A stretch of 7,467 nucleotides of DNA, taken from Alphaproteobacteria bacterium. GTDB lineage: Bacteria; Pseudomonadota; Alphaproteobacteria; Rhodobacterales; Rhodobacteraceae. The translations under genes and the position numbers were made by a program. The DNA lies in assembly GCA_003694465.1 (NCBI GenBank), contig RFKM01000290.1, positions 1 to 7,467 of the forward strand, in the 5' to 3' direction. The notes below the pieces were generated by a model that saw only the letters and a program-made list of their open reading frames with translations, was not told where the DNA came from and did no database searches. Below are positions 1 to 7,277 of this stretch, in pieces. Within the stretch, counting starts at the first letter, position 1. Each line of letters starts with the position of its first letter.

Positions 1-503
1 ACATCGCCGTGGCGGCGGGCCATGCGCTTGAAGTGCACGGATTGCAGCGGGTGGCGATAGTCGATTTCGACGTCCACCACGGCAACGGCACCGAAGACAT
101 CTTCCGGAACGAGCCACGGGTTCTGTTCTGCTCGTCCTTCCAGCACCCGTTCTATCCCTTCACCGGCCACGAGAAGGAAACCGACAACCTCGTCGACGTG
201 CCGCTGCCCGCCGGCACCGGCTCGCAGGAGTTTCGCGCCGCGATCGCCGAGCACTGGCTGCCCCATCTCGAAGAGTTCCGCCCCGAGCTGCTGCTGATCT
301 CGGCCGGGTTCGATGCCCATGTCGCCGACGACATGTCGTCGCTGGCCCTCGTCGATGACGATTACGGCTGGATCACCACCGAGCTGAAGGCGATTGCCGA
401 GCGTCACGCCGCGGGGCGGATCGTCTCGATGCTCGAGGGCGGATACGAGCCCCATGCGCTGGCCCGTTCGGTGGTGAAGCACCTCGACGCGCTGCTGGGC
501 TGA
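1..503 (+). CDS. Histone deacetylase-family hydrolase, C-terminal part (5' end outside window)
   Basis: This is the C-terminal 166 codons of a zinc-dependent deacetylase of the HDAC / acetoin-utilization / acetylpolyamine-amidohydrolase superfamily. The frame is open from base 3, so the start and the N-terminal part, including the usual catalytic His pair, lie upstream of the window. Seen directly: the motif DFDVHHGNGT early in the fragment, whose Asp and first His are zinc ligands in this family; SAGFDAH, whose Asp (codon 312-314) is the third zinc ligand; and LEGGY near the C-terminus, with the family's active-site-loop Gly-Gly-Tyr (Tyr codon 444-446). The fragment ends with TGA at 501-503. 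Members remove acetyl groups from acetylated lysine, polyamines or small amides; the substrate cannot be told from this piece. The DxDVHHGNGT form is typical of the class II-like bacterial members. The gene converges on gcvP with a 40-bp gap and shows no functional tie to it. The family assignment is firm; the substrate is unknown. Confidence 0.93.
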   Translation, partial: IAVAAGHALEVHGLQRVAIVDFDVHHGNGTEDIFRNEPRVLFCSSFQHPFYPFTGHEKETDNLVDVPLPAGTGSQEFRAAIAEHWLPHLEEFRPELLLISAGFDAHVADDMSSLALVDDDYGWITTELKAIAERHAAGRIVSMLEGGYEPHALARSVVKHLDALLG

Positions 504-509
504 AAGACT

Positions 510-535
510 GGCGCCGCCCCGGGAAGGGCGGCGCC
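510..535. terminator. Perfect 10-bp hairpin between convergent genes, likely bidirectional terminator
   Basis: GGCGCCGCCC (510-519) and GGGCGGCGCC (526-535) are exact inverted repeats around a 6-base loop. The hairpin sits 6 bases after the stop of the + strand deacetylase gene and 8 bases beyond the stop of gcvP on the other strand. Neither side has a full T tract. Read on the - strand the stem is followed by AGTCTTTC, which is mildly T-rich; on the + strand it is followed by GC-rich sequence. Position and symmetry favour a terminator or a 3'-end-protecting stem, more convincingly for the gcv operon. Termination itself is inferred. Confidence 0.6.
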
Positions 536-543
536 GGCCGGGC

Positions 544-3390
<2,847 letters not shown>

Positions 3391-3418
3391 GTCTTCCTCC
3401 GGGAAGGGCGAGACGGGT

Positions 3419-3445
3419 GCCCCGGGCGCGCGGCGGCGCCGGGGC
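3419..3445 (-). other. GC-rich hairpin in the gcvH-gcvP gap
   Basis: GCCCCGG (3419-3425) and CCGGGGC (3439-3445) are exact 7-base inverted repeats, and the stem can be extended inward with one bulged base. It begins 11 bases after the gcvH stop and ends about 18 bases before the gcvP Shine-Dalgarno sequence. No T tract follows on the - strand, so a strong terminator is unlikely. It could protect or process the mRNA between gcvH and gcvP, which would allow different amounts of the two proteins. The role is inferred. Confidence 0.4.
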
Positions 3446-3455
3446 TGCCCGCGGA

Positions 3456-3815
3456 TCAGCCGATGAAGGCCTTGTAGGCGGCTTCGTCCATGAAGCCTTC
3501 GAGCTGGCTCGGATCGGCGGGCCGGATCTTGAAGAACCAGCCGTCGCCTTCCGGGTCTTCGTTGACCTTCGCCGGATCTTCAACGATCGCCTCGTTGATC
3601 TCGACGATCTCGCCGTCGAGCGGGGCGAGAATGTCGGAGGCCGCCTTGACGCTCTCGATCACCACGATCTCGTCGTCCTTGGTGACCTCGGTGCCGACCT
3701 CGGGCAGTTCGATGAAGACGATGTCGCCCAGCTGTTCGGCGGCATGGGCGGTGATGCCGACGGTGACGATGCCGTCGTTCTCGTCGAGCCACTCGTGTTC
3801 TTCGGTATATTTCAT
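3456..3815 (-). CDS. gcvH: Glycine cleavage system H protein (lipoyl carrier)
   Basis: A 119-residue lipoyl-domain protein that carries the aminomethyl group from GcvP to GcvT and is then reoxidised by dihydrolipoamide dehydrogenase. Seen directly: the N-terminal YTEEHEWL (residues 3-10), [22 protein letters not shown], the lipoylation motif ESVKAAS with Lys57 as the modified residue, and the C-terminal [13 protein letters not shown]. Length and motif order match the family (about 120-130 residues). The ATG at 3813-3815 is preceded by GGGAG (3825-3829) at a 9-base spacing, in the 20-bp gap after gcvT. The same frame stays open far upstream through the gcvT region, but that extension has no family resemblance and ignores this start. 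The protein is very acidic, as is usual for GcvH. The assignment is secure; lipoylation itself is inferred from the motif. Confidence 0.98.
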   Translation of the reverse strand: MKYTEEHEWLDENDGIVTVGITAHAAEQLGDIVFIELPEVGTEVTKDDEIVVIESVKAASDILAPLDGEIVEINEAIVEDPAKVNEDPEGDGWFFKIRPADPSQLEGFMDEAAYKAFIG

Positions 3816-3835
3816 CTTCGATATCTCCCGTTGGG

Positions 3836-4948
3836 TCAACGTTTGTAGGTCTGTTTGACGAACGGCATCGGCGCCACTTCGGCGGGCAGGCGCTTGCCGC
3901 GCACCTCGCCCCAGACGCGGGTGCCCGGGCTGGCGAGGTCGGCAGGCAGGTAGCCCATCGACATCGGCCGGCCGATCGAGGGGCCGAAGGCGCCGGAGGT
4001 CACTTCCCCGACCGGCTCGGGCGCGTCTTCGCTGGCGAAAAGCGCCGTGTGGGCGCGCATCGGCGCCCGCCCCTCGGGCAGGAGGCCGACGCGCTTGCGT
4101 GCCGGGCCCTCCTCGAGTTCGGCAAGAATGCGCGCCGCGCCCGGAAAGCCGCCCTCGCGCGCGCCGCCCCGCCGGCGCACCTTCTGGATCGCCCAGGAGA
4201 GGCTGGCCTCGACGGGCGAGGTGGTCTCGTCGATGTCGTTTCCATAAAGGCACAGCCCGGCCTCGAGGCGCAGCGAATCGCGCGCGCCGAGGCCGATGGG
4301 CGCCACCGCCGGGTTTTCGAGCAGGGCGCGGGCAAGGCGGGGGGCCATGGTGTTGGGCACCGAGATCTCGAACCCGTCCTCGCCGGTATAGCCCGACCGG
4401 CTCACCCAGCAGGTGGCGCCGACAAGCTCGACATCGGCCACATCCATGAAGCGCATCTCGCGCACGGCCGGGTTGAGGGCGGCGAGCGCCTCTTCGGCCT
4501 TCGGCCCCTGCAGCGCGATCAGCGCCCGCCCGCGCACCTCTTCGATCTCCACGCCCTCGAGATGCTCGTGCAGGTGGTCGAGATCGACCGCCTTGCGCGC
4601 GGCGTTGACGACCAGAAAGAGGTGATCGCCCCGGTTGGCGATCATCAGATCGTCGATGATGCCGCCTTCGGGGGTGGTGAAGAACCCGTAGCGCTGGCGC
4701 CCGACGCCCAGCCCCTGAATGTCGACCGGCACGAGGCGTTCGAGCGCGGCGGCGGCGTTGTCTCCCCGCAGCACCACCTGGCCCATGTGGCTGACATCGA
4801 AAAGCCCGGCGCTCTCGCGGGTGTGCAGATGTTCCTTCATCACCCCGGCGGCGTATTGCACCGGCATTTCCCAGCCGGCGAAGGGAACCATTTTCGCGCC
4901 AAGTTCGAGGTGAAGGTCGTAAAGAACCGTGCGGCTCAGATCGCTCAT
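3836..4948 (-). CDS. gcvT: Aminomethyltransferase, T protein of the glycine cleavage system
   Basis: A 370-residue T protein that moves the methylene unit from the aminomethyl-lipoyl arm of GcvH to tetrahydrofolate, releasing ammonia and giving 5,10-methylene-THF. Seen directly: LYDLHLELGAKMVPFAGWEMPVQ near the N-terminus; FDVSHMGQ (50-57); GGIIDDLMI with Asp99/Asp100 in the region of the family's catalytic Asp; LVVNAAR (112-118); SRSGYTGEDGFEI (183-195); GARDSLRLEAGL (221-232); and a C-terminal TSGAFGPSIGRPMSMGYL. The size is normal for the family (about 360-375). ATG 4946-4948 is chosen because GGAGG (4953-4957) lies 4 bases before it. An in-frame ATG at 4958-4960 adds MGGS but lacks a Shine-Dalgarno sequence. 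The frame stays open to 5239, but that stretch is the riboswitch. It is the first gene of the operon, and its ribosome binding site sits in a hairpin that probably mediates glycine control. Confidence 0.97.
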   Translation of the reverse strand: MSDLSRTVLYDLHLELGAKMVPFAGWEMPVQYAAGVMKEHLHTRESAGLFDVSHMGQVVLRGDNAAAALERLVPVDIQGLGVGRQRYGFFTTPEGGIIDDLMIANRGDHLFLVVNAARKAVDLDHLHEHLEGVEIEEVRGRALIALQGPKAEEALAALNPAVREMRFMDVADVELVGATCWVSRSGYTGEDGFEISVPNTMAPRLARALLENPAVAPIGLGARDSLRLEAGLCLYGNDIDETTSPVEASLSWAIQKVRRRGGAREGGFPGAARILAELEEGPARKRVGLLPEGRAPMRAHTALFASEDAPEPVGEVTSGAFGPSIGRPMSMGYLPADLASPGTRVWGEVRGKRLPAEVAPMPFVKQTYKR

Positions 4949-4951
4949 GCT

Positions 4952-4979
4952 TCCTCCCATCCGGGAGCAGGCGCCCCGG
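4952..4979 (-). promoter_or_regulatory. gcvT ribosome-binding-site sequestering hairpin and competing stem (riboswitch expression platform)
   Basis: On the - strand, CTCCC (4967-4963) pairs with GGGAG (4958-4954) around a 4-base loop, burying four of the five bases of the gcvT Shine-Dalgarno GGAGG (4957-4953). The same upstream segment, extended to CTCCCGG, can instead pair through CCCGG (4965-4961) with an upstream CCGGG (4979-4975) across a 9-base loop. The two helices exclude each other because both use 4963-4965. This is the classic layout of a translational switch with sequestor and anti-sequestor. The pairings are read from the sequence; the switching model is inferred. Confidence 0.55.
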
Positions 4980-5011
4980 CATCGCTGGGCCGTCATGGCC
5001 CTTTCGATGCC
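4978..5011 (-). other. Long hairpin between aptamer 2 and the gcvT ribosome binding site
   Basis: On the - strand, GGCATCG (5011-5005) pairs with CGATGCC (4984-4978), and inside it GGGCC (5001-4997) pairs with GGCCC (4991-4987), closing a 5-base loop. All 12 base pairs are exact, with a small internal loop of AAA opposite AG. It follows P1 of the second aptamer almost directly. No U tract follows, so it does not look like a simple intrinsic terminator. It shares bases 4978-4979 with the competing CCGGG stem next to the Shine-Dalgarno sequence, so it may take part in the switch. Confidence 0.55.
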
Positions 5012-5012
5012 C

Positions 5013-5172
5013 CCTCTGTCCTTTCGCCTGAGATCGTTATCCCTTCGGCGGGCCGTCCGGCCTCTCTCCAGAGTTCGTGCCCGCGCGGTCCGTTTGCCTG
5101 AGAGTTTACCGGGGCGGTTGCTCCTTCGGCACCGGACAGGCGGCGCGCCTTCCGGATTCTCCCTGCGTGGGC
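5013..5172 (-). promoter_or_regulatory. Tandem (two-aptamer) glycine riboswitch controlling gcvTHP
   Basis: The - strand carries two copies of the glycine-aptamer signature. Aptamer 1 (about 5166-5083) has GGGAGA, a P3 helix CCGGA/UCCGG with inner GGCG/CGCC, GUGCCGAAGGAGCAA, and CUCUCAGGCAAACGGACC (5104-5087). Aptamer 2 (about 5073-5014) has GGAGAG, the short hairpin GGCC-GGAC-GGCC, GCCGAAGGGAUAAC and AUCUCAGGCGAAAGGAC (5034-5018). Its P1 is closed by CUCUG (5073-5069) with CAGAG (5018-5014). A linker of roughly 13 bases joins the two. A leader GCCC (5172-5169) can pair with GGGC (5082-5079) in the linker, where the family usually forms a P0 / kink-turn helix, although only 4 bp are clear. 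In this family glycine binding typically turns on glycine-cleavage genes. Placement directly ahead of gcvT fits exactly. The identification is firm; boundaries are approximate to a few bases. Confidence 0.95.
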
Positions 5173-5178
5173 GCGCAA

Positions 5179-5207
5179 AGCCTAACCGCGCGCCCGACGT
5201 TGCACAA
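5179..5207 (-). promoter_or_regulatory. Candidate sigma-70-type promoter of the gcvTHP operon
   Basis: On the - strand, TTGTGC (5207-5202) and TAGGCT (5184-5179) are separated by exactly 17 bases. Each matches three of six consensus positions, including TTG and the leading TA with final T. Transcription would start near 5171-5173, just upstream of aptamer 1, which is where a glycine riboswitch RNA should begin. The call rests mainly on this placement, because the hexamers themselves are weak. Confidence 0.4.
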
Positions 5208-5238
5208 GCCCTTGTATGCGATGGTGAACAATTGCACA
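5200..5238. repeat. Inverted and direct repeats in the gcvT / cyclotransferase divergent region (possible operator)
   Basis: ACAAG-CC-CTTGT (5204-5215) is an inverted repeat with 5-bp arms that overlaps the predicted -35 of the gcv promoter. The heptamer TTGCACA occurs at 5200-5206 and again at 5232-5238, 32 bases apart, which is close to three helical turns. Either could be a regulator site, but repeats this short can also arise by chance. No regulator is assigned. Confidence 0.25.
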
Positions 5239-5247
5239 TATTCCTTC

Positions 5248-5808
5248 ATGTCTGGCCCGTTCTTCTTCGGATACGGCTCGCTGGTGAACCGGCGCACCCA
5301 CGACTACCCGCAATGCGCGCCGGCGCGGGTGCGGGGCTGGCGGCGGGCATGGCGGGCCTCGCCGCTGCGCCGGCGCTGCTTCCTGACCGCGGTTCCCGCC
5401 GCCGATGGTGAAATCGAAGGTCTGGTGGCCATGGTGCCCGGCGGCGACTGGGCAGCGCTCGACGCGCGCGAACATGCCTATGCGCGCCGGCCGGTGCTGG
5501 CCCTGACCGCCGATGGCGCCCCGCGCGAGGTGGCGCTTTACGCCATCCCCGAGGGCGCCCATCACCCGCCGGGCCCCGACCACCCGGTGGTGCTCAGCTA
5601 TATCGACGCGGTCGTGCAGGGGTTCCTTGCCGAGTTTGGTGCGGCCGGAGCGCGGCGGTTCTTCGACAGCACCGAGGGCTGGCAGGTTACGGTGATCGAC
5701 GACCGGGCCGCGCCGATCTATGCCCGGCACCAGCGCCTCGGCGCGGAAGAACGCGCCTTTGTCGATGCCGAGCTCGCGCGGCTCGGGGTGCGCATCGTGC
5801 CGGGGTGA
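5248..5808 (+). CDS. Gamma-glutamylcyclotransferase-like protein (GGCT / AIG2-like fold)
   Basis: A 186-residue protein of the gamma-glutamylcyclotransferase-like superfamily. Seen directly: FFFGYGSLVN (residues 5-14), the glycine-rich loop that holds the gamma-glutamyl moiety, and ALDAREHAYARRPV, in which Glu75 sits where the family's catalytic acid is expected. Members turn gamma-glutamyl amines or dipeptides into 5-oxoproline plus the free amine; ChaC-type members act on glutathione and release Cys-Gly. The sequence does not show which substrate is used. ATG 5248 is preferred because FGYGSL usually lies within the first dozen residues. An in-frame ATG at 5221 would add nine residues, and the open frame further upstream is the riboswitch in reverse. 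No Shine-Dalgarno sequence is visible before 5248, so the start is less certain and a leaderless mRNA is possible. The gene diverges from gcvTHP and converges on gltX with a 27-bp gap. No signal peptide is evident. Confidence 0.85.
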   Translation: MSGPFFFGYGSLVNRRTHDYPQCAPARVRGWRRAWRASPLRRRCFLTAVPAADGEIEGLVAMVPGGDWAALDAREHAYARRPVLALTADGAPREVALYAIPEGAHHPPGPDHPVVLSYIDAVVQGFLAEFGAAGARRFFDSTEGWQVTVIDDRAAPIYARHQRLGAEERAFVDAELARLGVRIVPG

Positions 5809-5816
5809 TGGGCCGC

Positions 5817-5834
5817 GGGCGAAGAAGTGCGCCC
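5817..5834. terminator. Weak hairpin between convergent cyclotransferase gene and gltX
   Basis: GGGCG (5817-5821) and CGCCC (5830-5834) form a 5-bp stem with an 8-base loop in the 27-bp gap between two convergent stop codons. There is no T tract on either side. Only its place between convergent ends suggests a terminator, so this is a weak call. Confidence 0.25.
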
Positions 5835-5835
5835 C

Positions 5836-7155
5836 TCAGCGCCGGACCTTCTGCAACAGCGGCATCAGCGCCGCCATGTCGGGGCCGTGATCGAGGCCGG
5901 TCAGCGCCTTGCGCAGCGGCATGAACAGCGCCCGCCCCTTGCGGCCGGTGGCCTCTTTCACCGCCGCCGTCCACTCGGCCCAGCTGTTCGGCCCATAGGG
6001 CGGATCGGGCAGAAGTCGCATCGCCGTGGCGACGAATTCCTCGTCTTCCGGGTCGACCACCGGCCGGGCGCCGTCGCGGCACAGTTTCCACCAGGCTTCA
6101 AGGTCGTGCATCGTGGTGATGTTCTCGCGCGCGACGTTCCAGAAGGCCTCGGCCTTGTCATGCGGTACCCCCAGCGCCTCGACGGCCTCGGCCACCTCGG
6201 CATAGGGGCGGCGGGCCAGCAGATGGGCGGTCAGCGGGAAAAGATCGTTCACGTCGAACTTGGTCGGGGCAGCGCCGAAGCTGGAAAGATCGAACCCGGC
6301 GATCACCTCGTCGAGCGTATCGCACAGCTCGATCGGCTTCGACGAGCCGAGCCGGGCCATGTGGCTGATCAGCGCCATCGGTTCGACCCCCTGCGCCCGC
6401 AGATCGCGCAGGCTCAGCGTGCCCAGCCGTTTCGAAAGCGCCTCGCCCTGCGGGCCGGTGAGCAGCGAATGGTGGGCAAAGGCCGGCACCGCGCCGCCCA
6501 GCGCCCGGATGATCTGGATCTGGGTGCCGGTGTTGGTCACATGGTCGGCGCCGCGCACCACGTCGGTGATGCCGAAGTCGATGTCGTCGCACACGCTGGC
6601 AAGCGTATAGAGAAACTGCCCGTCGGCGCGGATCAGCACCGGGTCCGACACGCTTGCGGCATCTATCGACACCGGCCCGAGGATGCCGTCTTCCCACTCG
6701 ATCCGCTCGTGATCGAGCAGGAACCGCCAGACCCCGTTGCCCCGCTCGGCCCGCAGCCGGGCGCGCTCTTCGTCGGAGAGCGAAAGCGCGGCCCGGTCAT
6801 AGACCGGCGGCTTGCCCATGTTGAGCTGCTTCTTGCGCTTGAGATCGAGCTCGGTCGGCGTTTCGAAACATTCGTAAAGCCGGCCCTTGGCGCGCAGCTC
6901 GTCGGCGGCGGCATGGTAACGCTCGAGCCGCGACGACTGCCGCTCGACCCGGTCCCACGTCAGGCCCAGCCATTCGAGATCTTCCATGATCGCATCGGCA
7001 TATTCCTGCTTCGAACGCTCCGGGTCGGTATCGTCGAGGCGCAGGATGAAGGTGCCGCCGGCCTTGCGCGCGATCAGCCAGTTGAACAGCGCGGTGCGAA
7101 GGTTTCCGACATGCAGATAGCCGGTGGGCGAAGGGGCAAAACGGGTCACGGTCAT
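5836..7155 (-). CDS. gltX: Glutamyl-tRNA synthetase (glutamate--tRNA ligase)
   Basis: A 439-residue class I aminoacyl-tRNA synthetase that charges tRNA with glutamate using ATP, in the cytoplasm. Seen directly: RFAPSPTGYLHVGNLRTALFN with the HIGH-type signature HVGN at 15-18; RLDDTDPERS (39-48); DVVRGADHVTNTGTQIQ (198-214); and the KMSKS-type loop ALSKRLG (239-245) with Lys242. The zinc-cluster region typical of E. coli GluRS is reduced to YECFETPTELD with one Cys (96), so no zinc site is expected. The length is slightly short of the usual 465-500. ATG 7153-7155 is chosen because AGGAGA (7161-7166) lies 5 bases upstream and the family N-terminus begins there; the open frame continues to 7425 without similarity. 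Many alphaproteobacteria have two gltX genes. Whether this one charges tRNA-Glu, tRNA-Gln or both cannot be told. A GluQ-RS protein is unlikely because the C-terminal anticodon-binding part is present. Confidence 0.96.
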   Translation of the reverse strand: MTVTRFAPSPTGYLHVGNLRTALFNWLIARKAGGTFILRLDDTDPERSKQEYADAIMEDLEWLGLTWDRVERQSSRLERYHAAADELRAKGRLYECFETPTELDLKRKKQLNMGKPPVYDRAALSLSDEERARLRAERGNGVWRFLLDHERIEWEDGILGPVSIDAASVSDPVLIRADGQFLYTLASVCDDIDFGITDVVRGADHVTNTGTQIQIIRALGGAVPAFAHHSLLTGPQGEALSKRLGTLSLRDLRAQGVEPMALISHMARLGSSKPIELCDTLDEVIAGFDLSSFGAAPTKFDVNDLFPLTAHLLARRPYAEVAEAVEALGVPHDKAEAFWNVARENITTMHDLEAWWKLCRDGARPVVDPEDEEFVATAMRLLPDPPYGPNSWAEWTAAVKEATGRKGRALFMPLRKALTGLDHGPDMAALMPLLQKVRR

Positions 7156-7180
7156 GGCTGTCTCCTGTGGGCGATGCTCT

Positions 7181-7210
7181 TTCATACCGCGGCGCAATTG
7201 TCCATATAGG
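7181..7210 (+). promoter_or_regulatory. Candidate promoter for the small ORF and metallopeptidase gene
   Basis: TTCATA (7181-7186) and TATAGG (7205-7210) are separated by 18 bases, and each matches four of six sigma-70 consensus positions. The start of transcription would be near 7217, a few bases before the GGAGG at 7220-7224, giving a very short leader. It lies in the 74-bp gap divergent from gltX. No convincing gltX promoter was found on the other strand there. The call is tentative. Confidence 0.3.
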
Positions 7211-7229
7211 CACAAACACGGAGGCACCG

Positions 7230-7277
7230 ATGTATCACGCCATTCTGGCCCTGCACCTGCGCACCGGCGGCCTCTGA
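7230..7277 (+). CDS. 15-codon ORF with strong ribosome binding site, overlapping the next start (possible leader peptide)
   Basis: ATG 7230-7232 follows GGAGG (7220-7224) with a 5-base spacer, the best-placed Shine-Dalgarno sequence on the + strand of the window. It encodes MYHAILALHLRTGGL and stops at TGA 7275-7277, whose last base is the first base of the next gene's ATG (TGATG). The next gene has only a weak GGCGG before its own ATG, so ribosomes finishing this ORF probably restart there (translational coupling). The peptide matches nothing I recognise and has no run of one amino acid that would suggest classical attenuation. It could be a functional coupling peptide, or it could mark a real N-terminus separated by a frameshift in evolution. 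Expression is inferred from the site quality only. Confidence 0.5.
   Translation: MYHAILALHLRTGGL

Noticed and set aside
3816..4982. Upstream extension of the gcvH frame to give a 508-residue protein
   Set aside because: The added part is an out-of-frame reading of gcvT, Arg/Ala/Gly rich. GcvH proteins start at MKYT-like sequence and a Shine-Dalgarno sequence precedes that ATG.
4049..5101. 350-codon + strand open frame opposite gcvT
   Set aside because: It is antisense to a real gene and to the riboswitch, with biased low-complexity composition and no recognisable domain.
4949..5239. 97-codon N-terminal extension of gcvT
   Set aside because: The extension runs through the glycine riboswitch and promoter. 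The family N-terminus and GGAGG support ATG 4946-4948.
5077..5247. 57-codon N-terminal extension of the cyclotransferase gene
   Set aside because: It overlaps the antisense of the riboswitch, and the FGYGSL motif of the family belongs near the N-terminus.
5827..7209. 460-codon + strand open frame opposite gltX
   Set aside because: It is antisense to a confidently identified GluRS gene. It starts without a ribosome binding site and shows typical shadow composition.
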